64,000 bases of DNA, from positions 3,224,001 through 3,288,000 of the forward strand of contig CADCSX010000002.1 in assembly GCA_902805475.1 (NCBI GenBank), read 5' to 3'. Both the position numbers and the translations under genes were made by a program. The notes under the pieces are model-generated. The model did not search any database. It saw nothing but the letters and a program-made list of their open reading frames with translations, and was not told the DNA's origin. The DNA comes from Entonaema liquescens (taxonomy: Eukaryota > Ascomycota > Sordariomycetes > Xylariales > Xylariaceae). The stretch's first letter is position 1; the number at the start of each line of letters is the position of its first letter. Shown piece by piece: positions 43,829 to 55,596 of the stretch.

Positions 43829-45007
43829 TCATCGCTTGGACTCAGTTGCTAACTTTCGTAGAGCTTCCGCTCTTACTTCGAACCACTTCTCTCTTTGGCC
43901 CTTGAGCTCAACTTTCTGCTCGCGAAATATCTCTTTCACTTGGCCAACCTTCAATAGCCGACCAACCGACTTCATATCCCAGACGTTGGTATAGTTTGAG
44001 AGGTCGTGTGGTGTTTCATATCCTTCAGTTTCTAGCCATAATGCTTTCCACGTCTCTTGGTCAAGCCCAAACACCTTGTGGCTCCAGACTTGCTGAGGCC
44101 TAACGACCCATTTAAAAGGACGAGGAGCGTATATCTGCTTTAAATATGCCATAGTGATAAGTATGACTTTCTCGTGGCTCATACTGTAGTCGGGAAATAT
44201 CGTTCCAAGAAGTTTCCGCTCCTCGTCCTCCACGAGCCCAATCAATGCAAACACACGGTCTCGAGGATCAGTAGCCTCTGAGTTCTCAAGATAGCGTATT
44301 AGCTCGCCTAACGCCCGACCATGTTTCTGAGTATATAAAGCGCCAACTGTCATATATGCCAGATTTCCGGCCGCACTATTTTTCCATTTAGACTTTCCTA
44401 CCGTAGACCACGCCTGCAATATTCCCCTAACGTTATCCCAAGGTAGGCGGAAGTGCCCATATAGAAGAATGATTTCCTTGGCGAGAATGAGTTCTTGGAC
44501 AATCCACATTCGAGACCAATATGGGCTACTAATAATCTCATCTGCAAATGCAGGTAACATCAATTTAGAAGTGTGGTCCCTTCCAGCCCTTTCGTCGTTC
44601 TGAAATCCCACTGGCATACCGAGCCAAGCCGCAACTGCGGTCGCACTGCGATATATATTCTCCATCTGACTGACTTGCTCCGTCTTCTCTTGGACGTTGC
44701 TCTGGTTGATGCAGATGGCATCAATCCAAAAGTACTGCCATTCGGAATACTCGCGGCAATGATAGCGCAAGTGAAGTAGTAACTGAAACAAGTTCGGCCG
44801 CACCAGGAACGGTTGGTCATCTAGATAAACCAATTCTGACTCGGGCTGCTGGCCCCAGCAATAAGATACAGAAATATACTTCGGAACATTTTGACGTTTA
44901 TGAGTTCCGATGGTCAATTGTAGCCGTCCATCTTTGAGTTCTGGTTGCAGCTGAAGAAGTCGAATACTGTCCGCAGGCAAAGATTCATACTTGAAACTGG
45001 GTGTCAT
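43829..45007 (-). CDS. HET-domain (heterokaryon incompatibility) protein
   Basis: Single exon, 392 aa. It shows the full HET signature: YISVSYCWG near residues 44-52, FWIDAICINQSNVQEKTEQVSQM about 50 residues later, a short AVAAWLGMP segment, and SSPYWSRMWIVQELILAKEI. ATDPRDRVFALIGLVED then ends the domain. HET proteins trigger programmed cell death when incompatible fungal cells fuse, usually together with a partner locus. This one has only a short C-terminal tail after the domain and no WD40, NACHT or ankyrin extension. It is on the same strand as the DUF6546 gene. Which allelic or non-allelic partner it has cannot be told from this window. Confidence 0.92.
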   Translation of the reverse strand: MTPSFKYESLPADSIRLLQLQPELKDGRLQLTIGTHKRQNVPKYISVSYCWGQQPESELVYLDDQPFLVRPNLFQLLLHLRYHCREYSEWQYFWIDAICINQSNVQEKTEQVSQMENIYRSATAVAAWLGMPVGFQNDERAGRDHTSKLMLPAFADEIISSPYWSRMWIVQELILAKEIILLYGHFRLPWDNVRGILQAWSTVGKSKWKNSAAGNLAYMTVGALYTQKHGRALGELIRYLENSEATDPRDRVFALIGLVEDEERKLLGTIFPDYSMSHEKVILITMAYLKQIYAPRPFKWVVRPQQVWSHKVFGLDQETWKALWLETEGYETPHDLSNYTNVWDMKSVGRLLKVGQVKEIFREQKVELKGQREKWFEVRAEALRKLATESKR

Positions 45008-47100
45008 AACTCTAGGATTATCAGCAACTCTGTGGACGGCAATGCGGATGAATGTTGTTATAATTTTATATTAGATGACATTTTCTACAGCATGCTCTTA
45101 TGGCGAGCTATGGAGTCGTTCAAATAGTTCCTCAATTAAGTGTTTGAAACACGGGACTCAGCTCTTCAGGGGCACTGCCAACCCCGCCCGTGATATAAGG
45201 ATTCCTTCCCGGAACCATTCAACCAATCAGGCACAACTTAGTCGTTATAGACAATATGAATCTCAATTAGGATTATTAAAGTAAACAACTCTCTACTCGA
45301 GGAACATTTTTAAGGATATAGGTAAAGAGACAATCGCCAAAGCTAGCTTCCCGGTTCGTTCCATAAACTTATAACTTAACAGGTCTCTTGGCCGAGGTCG
45401 AATCTAAAATCATTTATGCTTTGCTTATTTCATAGCGGGTTTAATATTAGTCTTCTTTTAACAGACGAATAAGGGTTGAAGTTAATGCTATAGAGTCTTC
45501 GTTCGTCTACTTATACACTACAACAGCTCAATTTATACGCTGCCTAGGTAATTATGTCGCAAATTATAATTTTTCTTAAATATAGTTATTTCATATGTTA
45601 CTTGTTGGTTCACTTGGTGAATATAAGAATCGAGTTCTTTCCATATCTTGGCTTAAACGTCAAATGCTTCCTAGTTCATCAAACCTAATATACACTATAT
45701 TGTTAAATTGGTTAACCGGGCGTGTCATATATTGTCCGTCATCGCAAGTAATGTTACCTTCAAATTCGCATATTGTGTAGTTAGCTGGTCTCTAGAAGCT
45801 TATTATTTCCAAGACTATAGTACTAGTATAAGTTCTCTCATATCACAGCGAGGTTTTATACAGAAGCATATCTTTAGTCGTTTTTAGTCAACGCTACATA
45901 AATTACGCCAATAGTTAACTCTTAAGCCTTCCTCGTATCCATACCCCCTTTAACTAATACGCAAACGCCCATGAATCCTAACTTAGTTTTGATTCCTTTC
46001 CCATTTTGCGAAAGGTTTTGGCGGGAAGTTAATTCCCAAACTCTTCGCATTTGCCCAGCCAGCCAAGCAAATCACTCTCACATGTAAGTGGATCGTCCTG
46101 CACGAAGTAACTGTTTTTCGTTTAGTTTGTACAGTGTGAATTAGAGAATATGTATTAGTTCGCACTTCGTTCTCGACGCGCGGATTGCAAATGAGACAAG
46201 ATTTTCCTCTTGCCAAAACGCTTCTACCTCGTTGTTCAGAAGAATATTGGAATGTTCGTGTATTCAAAGTCAACCATCTGCTCGAGGACAAAGAAGTCTC
46301 TTCATCCCTGTGCTGAAAATAATTCGCTTCGCATTATTATTCTTCGCTCTCGCTCGTCATGAATCGGCGATTGGCGCTGCAAACCATTCCGGAGGCAGAA
46401 ACAGGTGCACCGGCGCCGGCCGGCTGCGTAGTGCTCTAGACTGTAAAGGGACCTAGAGCGTCTTCTGAACCACGGTTACACGGTAAGGTCCTATCATTCG
46501 CTCGCGATCCTCAACGTGTTGATAGGTGATTCTCGCATCTTGAAAAAAAATGGTCACGACACTTAAGCATTGGTGTCTTATCGGCGACAGCATATCTCTG
46601 CTAATTATTCCAAGGATGAGCAATAATAAGCGTGCGCGGATATGTTGAAAATAAGTGCGACAAGGAAAATCGCAGAAGAAATTAGTCGCTGGCTGTTAAC
46701 ATACCATTTCAAGAGAGAAGTATTCACGGGGACAAAGAATTTTTTACCACAAGCCGCGGTGCTCGGCGCTCGATACGAGAAGCTATACACAAAAAAACCC
46801 AAACAATTCAAGGTTTTCTCTTGGGTCGTATGTTTAATTGCTGATCAATGCTTTGTCTTTGGTGCTTACCTACATCTGGGCAATTCGACAATCGTGAATC
46901 GGCCCGTGAAAACGTAGGGAGAGGAGGGATTGTTTCTGTCCCTTCCGAAAGCTAAAAGTTATCCTGGGAGCAAAAGGTCGCAGATCTCCTACGGCCGATG
47001 TTCAGGATAAGAAGTTATTCATAAATGGCAATCCAGACAAGCCTAACAAATTGCTGCCAATCCCTATCGGATCATCAAAAGTCGACTGATACTCGCAGGA

Positions 47101-47385
47101 AGGTAGACAAGGTAGACAAGGTATACAAGTATCTCTCAGCCACGTGTATTCCCTAAAAAGTAATCAAGGATGGGAATCTAGATGGGATTGTTAGGAACTG
47201 GATGCGCAAGATCTATACCCCTTCTGGACCCCAGAGACCCCAGAGACCCTAGAGGGGTAAGAAGGCAAACAACATGGTTGGTTGATGATACGTAGCAGTG
47301 AAATAAGAACAAGACAAAAATGGGAAAAAATGGAGGGGGAACCCGGAGACTCGGCTTGGACTTGGGGACTTGGGGACTTAGGGGA
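47101..47385. repeat. three short minisatellites in one 285-bp stretch
   Basis: 47101-47127 has three 9-bp copies of AGGTAGACA/AGGTATACA. 47227-47253 has three 9-bp copies of GACCCCAGA (the last GACCCTAGA). 47355-47385 has about four 8-bp copies of CTTGGGGA variants. The units are unrelated in sequence but lie close together, 0.7-1.0 kb upstream of the phosphoketolase ATG. Confidence 0.75.
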
Positions 47386-47900
47386 GGATTACAATCGATA
47401 AAGAAGAAAAAGAGTGCATTGCATAAACGAGTGAATCGTCGTCTCCAAGTCCACGGGCTTCACGGATGAGGGAGAAAAAGTGTATGACGTACATGGAATT
47501 TTGGGAATCGAAATCAGCCCACCGTCGACCCATTATACCAAACCAACCACTAAGATGCCGCATTCCGCATGCAACTTTGTCCATCAGCCACTGTTCTCGC
47601 CGCCTAGAACGGCTGGAGAACCGGCTCACTATACTATCTATCAGGCTATTACCACGCTATAATGTCATAATTGCACGTTACTCGCGCCTCGGTTGCATAC
47701 CCGGTGCTTTGGTTTTGGATTCGCTTCCCACCGAGTCCAATGATACCAAGCACATGCATTCAGCCCAAGCAGTATCACTCACATGAATCAACTGTCCATG
47801 CAACTTTTTGCGGACGTTACAGACTTTGCGGACCTGGACGGCCCAACTGCCACCTTAGAGTAGTAGTTTCAATAATTGTCAACACCTCGGGAACGTTCCT

Positions 47901-48090
47901 TTATAAGTAGTCGCCATCTTCAACACCATCATATCCATTCCACTAGTAAACCATCATCACAAGATCATTTCTTATATATATAGACACGATAGCTTGGGCT
48001 ACTCAGAGAACTTCAGTGCTGAGACTCAAGCTTCTTCCAAGTGTCTCTTGACTGAAAAGTTCCACCCACACTACACACACTTATAAGTCG
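47901..48090 (+). promoter_or_regulatory. probable core promoter / 5' UTR of phosphoketolase
   Basis: Two TATA-like sites, TTATAAGTAG at 47901 and TTATAAGTCG at 48081, lie about 205 and 25 bp before the ATG. The first is at a sensible distance for initiation; the second is probably within the leader. CT/CA-rich leader sequence between them is usual for highly expressed fungal genes. Confidence 0.35.
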
Positions 48091-48106
48091 AAGACACCAA
48101 AACACA

Positions 48107-50626
48107 ATGACAGATACACACCAAGCCGAGATCGATGCGATCCGGCCGTTCGGTAAGGCTCGCTCTACGATCAAGGGCGAGCCTCTTTCCAGAGAAGAAA
48201 TCGAGAAGTACAATGACTTCTTCAAGGCCAGCTTATATCTAAGTCTTGGCATGATCTACCTGAAGGAGAATCCTCTTCTACGAGAACCTCTAAAAGTTGA
48301 GCATATCAAAGGTCGCCAGCTGGGTCACTTCGGATCCGCTCCCGGCCAGATTTTCACATATATGCACTTCAACAGATTGATCAAGAAGTACGATCTAGAT
48401 GCCCTTTTCGTCTCCGGCCCGGGCCATGGCGCTCCCGCTGTCATCTCCCAGGCTTATCTTGAGGGTACTTACTCCGAAGTCTATCCTCAGAAGACTGAGG
48501 ACCCTGCGGGCATGCAGGTCTTCTTCAAGCAGTTCAGTTTCCCGGGAGGTGTGGGATCACATGCCACCCCCGAGACCCCCGGCAGTATCCACGAGGGTGG
48601 TGAGCTTGGTTATTCCATCTCCCACGCCTTTGGTACCGTTTTCGATAACCCCAACTTGATCACCCTAACAATGGTCGGTGATGGTGAAGCCGAAACTGGT
48701 CCATTAGCTACGGCCTGGCATAGCACCAAATTCTTGAACCCCATCTGTGATGGTGCAGTCCTCCCAGTGCTACACTTGAACGGTTACAAGATTAACAACC
48801 CTACTGTGCTTGCTCGTATCTCGCACAAGGAGATTGAGCAACTCTTCTACGGTTATGGCTGGCAGCCATACTTTGTTGAAGGTGAAGAGATCGAATCGAT
48901 GCACCAGGCTATGGCCGCCACCCTTGAGCACTGTGTTCAGGAAATCCGCAAATATCAGAAAGAAGCTCGTGACTCTAACAAGCCCTTCCGTCCACGGTGG
49001 CCTATGATCATCCTGCGAACACCCAAGGGATGGACTGCACCGCGTAAGGTCAACGGTCATTACCTCAGCGGCTTCTGGCGTTCTCACCAGGTACCCATCA
49101 CCGGTACTACCACCAACCCAGCAGATCTTAAGACCCTCGAAGAATGGATGCGTGGTTATGAACCCGAGCGCATCTTCGGCAAAGAAGGCAGGATTTCACC
49201 CGAGCTTAAGGCACTGTGCCCCACTGGTAACAAGCGCATGAGCGCGAACCCCGTTGCCAACGGTGGATTACTAGCGGTACCGCTGAAGATGCCCGACTTT
49301 AGAGACTACGCTATCAACGTAGACAAGTCAGGCGCCACCGTAGAGGGCAGCATGGCCAACTTTGCCAAGTTCCTACGTGATATCATCAAGAACAATCCGC
49401 ACAACTTCCGACTAATGGGTCCCGATGAGACCGAGTCTAACAAGCTGGCAGCCGTATATGAGGCTGGTAAGAAGGTATGGATGGGAGAGTACTTCGAAGA
49501 AGACGAGGACGGCGGAAACTTATCTCCTTTCGGAAGAGTCATGGAGATCTTGTCCGAGCATACTTGCGAAGGTTGGCTAGAAGGCTACATCCTAAGTGGT
49601 AGGCACGGCATGCTTAACAGCTACGAACCCTTCATCCATGTTATCGACTCCATGGTAAACCAGGTACGTCCATTCATCCGATTGCTCTTTACTAATTGAT
49701 ACTAACATTCTTCGCAGCACTGCAAGTGGATTGAGAAATGCTTAGAGGTTGAATGGCGTGTTAAGGTTCCCTCGCTAAACATTCTCTTAACTGCCGTCGT
49801 CTGGAGGCAAGACCACAACGGCTTTACGCACCAAGATCCTGGCTTCCTTGATGTCATCTGCAACAAGAGTCCCGAGGTAGTCCGCATCTACCTCCCACCT
49901 GACGGAAACTGTCTCCTCTCTGTCATGGACCACTGCTTCCAATCGCAAAACTACGTGAACGTAGTTGTCGCAGACAAGCAACCCCACATTCAATACCTCA
50001 CGATGGAACAGGCAATCGAGCACTGCACAAAGGGTATCGGCATCTGGCCGCAGTTCTCCACCGACGCCGGCGAAGAGCCCGACATTATCATGGCCAGCTG
50101 TGGTGATGTGTCCACCAACGAGTCTCTCGCCGCCATCGATCTGCTCCTGCAACACTTCCCGGACCTGAAGATCCGCTGCGTCAACGTAGTCGACCTCTTC
50201 AAGCTAATCCACCACACAGACCACCCGCACGGGCTAACAGACAAAGAATGGGTGGCTCTATTCACAGAGAACAAGCCCATCATCTTCAACTTCCACTCGT
50301 ACCCGTGGCTGGTGCACCGGCTAACATACAAGCGGCCGGGCAACGCCAACATCCACGTGCGCGGGTACAAGGAGAAGGGCAACATCGACACGCCGCTCGA
50401 GCTCGCCATCCGCAACCAGACGGACCGCTTTAGTCTGGCTATGGACGCCATCGACCGCATGCCCTCGCTCGGCAACCGCGGCGCTACCGCCCGCGACGCC
50501 CTCAAGAGCCAGCAGGTCGCCGCTGCGAACTACTCCTTCGAGCACGGCGTCGACCCCCAGTTCCTCAGCGATTGGTCGTGGCCCCAGGGGGGCGTGAGGG
50601 AGAAGCTGCAGAAGATCGTTAGCTAG
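48107..50626 (+). CDS. xylulose-5-phosphate/fructose-6-phosphate phosphoketolase
   Basis: Two exons (48107-49663 and 49718-50626; 54-bp intron with GTACGT donor and TTCGCAG acceptor), 821 aa. A thiamine-diphosphate enzyme that splits xylulose-5-P (or fructose-6-P) with phosphate to acetyl-phosphate plus glyceraldehyde-3-P (or erythrose-4-P). Motifs in order: GRQLGHFGSAPGQ, SGPGHGAPA, SFPGGVGSHATPETPGS, and the TPP/Mg motif GDGEAETGPLATAWHSTKF near residues 188-206. HLNGYKI and GRHGMLNSYEPF (pyrimidine domain) follow, then the intron joins DSMVNQ to HCKWIEKC, and the C-terminal transketolase-like domain runs to LQKIVS. The length is typical. In fungi it works with acetate kinase or phosphotransacetylase in pentose use; neither is in this window. 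It is probably cytosolic. Confidence 0.96.
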
Positions 50627-51129
50627 GTAGGCTAGATGGATGGGCGCATTTATTATGAGGCGAATGGATAAGGCTAAGGCTGGGTCTTAATGAAAATCGG
50701 GCGGGGACTTTGGATTGCATGTGCGGTTGGTGTTCCCTGGGATTTTTATTTTATTTTATTTTTAATTTTGGTCGGTATGAATCTTATGTGAGATAACTTG
50801 ATTAGAATCCCTTGCGTTTTTATCCATTAACTACGGTCGATATGATTGTGAGGCTTGCGATATGGAAAATATTTACATAATTTTACGCTTTATGAATTAT
50901 TTATTACTCTTTGGATTTCCGTGTATGTTTTCATCATCGCGTTGTAGGCGCGCTCTCCGTTTGTTGAATGTCACTAAGCAAGGGTGATGATTCAGGGAAC
51001 ACAGTTATGTCTTGTCTTAGAGCGTCACAAAATATGGTTTCGACTTATTGTTCACAATCTATTTCTTATTCTACCACCTAGTATTGATCCGGTAGGTAAC
51101 TTGACTTCACTGACTTAGAGATATCTCAC
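50627..51129. other. intergenic between convergent genes
   Basis: About 500 bp. A TTTTATTTTATTTTATTTTT tract near 50744-50764 may form part of the phosphoketolase 3' end. No gene was seen. Confidence 0.5.
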
Positions 51130-52497
51130 TCAGTTATGAATCACAGCGTGCAGCCCAGGCAAAATCTCCAAGTCCTTCTTCTCGTACTCATACTTGCCAT
51201 CCGTAGAGATCTTGGCGCTGACGCGGGGTCGCTGCTGTTGCGTCTGTCGCACTTTAACCCACTGCTCCGTAGTTAGGTGTTGTCCCAACTCCGTAAACGC
51301 ATTGCTGGTCAAACCGAGCCGGTTCAACAGAGGGCTGTTTGCGATTGGGTCCAGTACAACGTGGTTATTCGGGCGCGCGAAGTACAGCACGCCTAGGCGG
51401 TCGATATGTGCCTGGTCCGTGGGCGGCGCGTGCACTCGGTGCACGCTAGACTTGATCAGGCCGCCCGTCAGCGCGGTTAGCGCGTCGCATGTGTTGATTG
51501 TGATGGTGCCGTCTTGTGGCTTCACCCATTTCCACTCTCCTGCTGAGTTTAGGATTTGGAGCGCAGCTACTGGCTGTCTGAACAGAAGAGTAACTGTGCC
51601 AAGATCCGTGTGCCCTGGGCCGTACAGGTTCGCCACCTTGGCGTTGTCCTCTGCACTCCGAGCCGCATAGTGCATATACCGCAGATGGTCTTCTCCTTTG
51701 ATATCGTATAGATGGTCCCGAACTAGCTGGTCCTCGTCGGTTAGCTCAAGCAAGATCGCGAAAAGACGTAGGAGCTTAACGACGACTTCTTGGTGGCATT
51801 TCTGGTCCATTATGGTAAGTTCATGTGCATGGAGGGGATTATCATCCGTTTGCTTACCCTCGAGAAGGCTTCGATCTCCTTAATGTTATTCTGAAGAATA
51901 GGGGGTTGCTCGCGATGGTGGAAACCATCAAACTTCGGTATGTTATATACCTGGACATTATCCTTCACTCCATTCCCGAGCCTACAGGAATGAAACGTCA
52001 GCCTGATTTGCCCACGGACTCAAGGGAATAAGTTAGTCGGGTCTCTTACACTCGGTGGCCTGCTGGCCTATATCCGTTATATTCGCCGCTTTCGAGATCT
52101 TGCTTGTTATGATACTTCAATTTCTCCTCCAGGGGAAGCGCATAGAACTCTCGACCCAGGGCGAACTGGCGGTCGACTTCTTCCTGAGAAATGTTGAAGT
52201 TCTTTACATAAAAAAATCCTACGAGGAATATGTTAGGACTGGTACTATCGAGGATGTTTGCTGGTAACTGCCACATACCAACGTTCCGAACCGCATGGTC
52301 GAGCTGCTTTACCAGCTCTTCCTTGCCTCCCGGTTTCTCGTATAGACTCAAGTCTAGGGTAACAAGGTCGGCCCAGTCAACTATAGCGAGCCAGTTATTA
52401 ACTAGGAATATAGAAGGTATCTCATATGGTCTCTTGGCTTACGGTCTTCCTGTGTCACAGGTACCTGCTCATAACGATCGATTATACGCCCCGGCAT
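51130..52497 (-). CDS. 2-oxoglutarate/Fe(II)-dependent oxygenase (isopenicillin-N-synthase-like)
   Basis: Five exons: 52497-52443, 52380-52279, 52218-52050, 51981-51858 and 51801-51130, giving 373 aa. Every junction keeps frame and restores family sequence (for example TQED-LDWADLVTLDLS and VRNV-GFFYVKNF). The N-terminal DIOX_N region contains GFFYVKNFNISQEEVDRQFALGREFYALP. The core 2OG-FeII domain gives the iron ligands HxD in YGPGHTDLGTVTLLF and the distal His in SSVHRVHAPP. RLGVLYFARP follows and takes the place of the 2-oxoglutarate-binding RxS region. It could be a hydroxylase, desaturase or ring-forming enzyme; the substrate is unknown. Next to it, divergently, lies the DAL5-type transporter and then a P450, so a shared pathway is possible. 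Confidence 0.9.
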
Positions 52498-53228
52498 TTT
52501 GAGGATTGATTACAAATATCAATATCAACTCTCCTTGAAAACAGCGAGTTCGGAGGAGTGCCAAAGCGCGGGGCATATCCACATCTTATATACTTAACAG
52601 TCGCGAGACTCAACGCGCCTGGATTGAAACTCTTATTCATATCTCTTACAATTGATTTATTATAGTCTTGACTGGTCAATTAAAAGCTTCCTACCCTGAA
52701 AGGTCGGTTGGGGTTAGTCTATCGATATGCTACATAATAGGTCTACCAATCGAAGTAGCCTATTACTATGGCGTAACTTGGAGAAGATATTATGTGTGCG
52801 GGGATAAGGAAGTATGGGTATACTCGTGGTGTCGTGAAGCTTTAGTATGCCGATAACCTCTGCACTCTTTTAGCGTTTGGTGAGCACGCCATCGCACATC
52901 ATCATACCCCCCATCGCAAGCAATGTAACACTATTAGGACACAATGGAGATAACTCGATAAAATAAGTAGAGCATTGTAGTTAAACCAGACTACACTTAT
53001 CTGCTTGGCACTATTGGGCCAGGGACTTTTCTTAAGACCCTAAGCTAGGCTTTAGTCGATGGTGCAAGTCGGAGATGTGAAGTCGCGCCTTAAAATAAGA
53101 GCAAGTGCCCATCGGATCTAAGACTTACATTTATAAGTAACAAGTAACTTCCGTGTCTTCGTGTAACTCATGAGTGACAATTCCTCTTGTAGTAAGCTTT
53201 GAGGAGTCTTGTTCGGTTAAGCGCTACG
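52498..53228. other. divergent promoter region, 2OG oxygenase and transporter
   Basis: 730 bp between the divergent starts. A 62-codon frame at 52668-52856 has no recognisable domain. Probably holds regulatory sites shared by both genes. Confidence 0.45.
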
Positions 53229-55338
53229 ATGACAGTAACGAAACCAAGTCAGGGGTACTCCCTATATGGCCTTATTAAAGAGATCTTTAATTGGTACCCG
53301 TCTAGCTACCCTGCAGCAGAAAGGAAGTATGTTTATTTGAATATCAACTCTGATAACCCTCGTTGAAACTTTTGCGCTAACAATATCCAGGCTTCTATTC
53401 AAGCTTGACTTATCTATCCTAATATTCGCCTGCCTGTGTTGTGAGTAAACCGTTCTTACGTGTATAGCGACTTTATCTAACGATTTTTAGTCTTTGTTAA
53501 GTTTCTAGGTTAGCCCCTATTCTCACCCCCATACTCCTTTTACATAGGCTTACCAGGGGTTGCGGTGTGAAGACCAAACAAACATCAGCAATGCCTACGT
53601 CAGTGGTCTTAAGGAGGAGTTTGGATTATATGGCAATGAGCTCAACTATTTCAATGTGTGCTACTACGTGGCTTATGTGATATTCCAAATTCCTGGCATG
53701 TTACTTATGTCGCGACCTCAATTGTAAGTAATTACTGCTCAACCCTTTCTACAAAGAATTACACGAAAGGGGGCTAATACACACAGGGCTCGTTGGTTAT
53801 TGCCGACACTCGAAGTTCTTTGGGGCATATGCACTTTCGCTCAGAGTCGTGTTACGAATGTTCACCAACTCTACGCGTGTCGCTTTTTAGTAGGCATGTT
53901 GGAAGCTCCAGTTTTCGCCGGAACACACTTCATCTTAGGTATACCAGATATTTCATTCCCATCTCCTTCACCTGTTCCGATCTATGGCTGACTACATAAT
54001 AGGGTCATGGTATAGCGGTCCTGAATTGTTCAAGCGAGCCGGAACCTGGTTCATATGTAACCCCTTAGGAACCATGGTCAGCGGATATTTACAAGCAGCG
54101 GCATATACCAACCTGTCTGGTGTAGGAGGAATGCCCGGATGGAGGTAAGAAAGCTTTTCGTTCTCTTACTACATTCTCGGTTCCGGTCTAGAATAAAAAA
54201 CTAAGTGCCACTGTCTCATTCAGGTGGCTGTTTATCATCGACGGTATATTTACACTTCCAATTGCCTTAGCTGGATTCCTGGTCTTCCCTGGAATCCCAG
54301 ACTCGCCGAAGCCGTTCTACTTCACCAACGAGGATATCGCGCTCGCGAAAGCAAGACTAGAGCGAGCTAAGATCCGAAAGCCGGGGAAGCTAGGACTTGA
54401 CGTGTTTAAACGTACACTCAGGCGCTGGCATATCTGGGTTTTTGTGTTCTGTTATATGTAAGTTACTATCTTCGTAATAATTCCAGAAAGCTAATATTCC
54501 ACCAGTTGCATGATTATATCCGGTTATCCAGACTCATATATGAACCTCTGGTTGAAAGAAGAAGGCTTCTCGGTCGTTCAAATCAATCAGCTGCCTACTG
54601 TCACTTACGCCATCAACATCGTGGCTTCTTGGCTGGGAACTACCCTGGCTGCTATCTATCCTTCATGGACCGTTTACACGAGTGCGACAACGTGCATCGT
54701 ATTCTCCTCGATATGTATGATCATTTGGGACATTCCGAAGCCTCTCAAGTATGTTCCCCTTTTTCGTCAATCGTTCCCCACCTCCTTTCGGCGCCTAGCC
54801 CGTTTGCTAATAAGGCCCTCTAGATTTTTCGCGTGGTACCTCTTCGGTGTATCGGGATGTCTAAGCCCTGTGCTATACTCTACTGTTAATTCTGTTGTAA
54901 AGGGTGACTCGGAGGAGAGGGCTCTTATTATGGTTCGTGAATATGTCTAACCCCTATAGAATGTGGCTATAGCCACGGCAAATGATAGAAAGCGAATATA
55001 GCAGCTAATCTACAGAGTTATAGGGCGCAATGATGACTTTTGGTTATTCGTTCAACATTTGGGTACCCCTATTACTCTTCCCCACTGCTGGACCCAATGG
55101 TGCTCCGAGATGGCGCATCGGATGGCCTGTCGCGTTAACATTCCACGTGCTACTATGGGCTGGATTTATCGTTGCGATTCTATTATATCGCAGAGAGTAA
55201 GTTTCATTATATCTTCAATTCAATTAGTTACTAATGTTTATCTTTAGTTCTAAAAGGGTTGGCAATACAGAAGAGGATGAGTCCTCGTCTGGAGAAGAAC
55301 CAGTTCTTGTTCCGACTGAAGCGCATCTTAAAGATTAA
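53229..55338 (+). CDS. DAL5-type MFS transporter (anion:cation symporter family), 11 exons
   Basis: Exons 53229-53326, 53391-53440, 53491-53508, 53573-53723, 53787-53938, 54003-54144, 54224-54457, 54506-54748, 54824-54932, 55024-55196 and 55248-55338 give 486 aa, all phases consistent. Exon 3 is only 18 nt. The fourth junction (53509-53572) has a weak GTTAGC donor but yields the invariant LDQTNISNAYVSG of this family. Other landmarks: YVAYVIFQIPGMLL, LEVLWGICTFAQS, YACRFLVGMLEAPVFAG, GTMVSGYLQAAAYTN, PGWRWLFIIDGIFTLPIALAGF, PDSPKPFYFTNEDI and the C-terminal tail SSSGEEPVLVPTEAHLKD. Twelve membrane segments are expected. Relatives import allantoate, vitamins (pantothenate, biotin, nicotinate) or other organic anions; the substrate cannot be assigned. 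The frame is intact, unlike the MFS gene at 17.7 kb. Confidence 0.9.
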
Positions 55339-55596
55339 TAGAAAATATGCCAACTCAGGGCCCTTGGTATATCGATATAATGTGTGAATTAGCTATCATA
55401 TAGCACATTATCTTGTACCATTAATATCATACTAGATACCATGTTTCGCATACGTTAGCGGCCAGTATTAGAATTTCGCTTTTGCGATATGAGCTAGTCC
55501 TTTAATGCAGAAACATTTCATGAAATTAACATGACGCGAATGTGACCCCCGTGCTGCATGAGGAAAGTAGCATCTCTAGAAATCGGGGGCTCGCCA

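Larger units (their letters stand above)
45008..48106. other. 3.1 kb intergenic, includes phosphoketolase promoter region
   Basis: No secure gene. Overlapping frames on both strands at 46605-46917 are not supported. The last 1 kb holds three different minisatellites and the phosphoketolase promoter, described separately. Confidence 0.5.

Noticed and set aside
46605..46917. Overlapping frames on both strands (68 and 91 codons)
   Set aside because: Mutually overlapping, no domains or splice structure, most likely chance.
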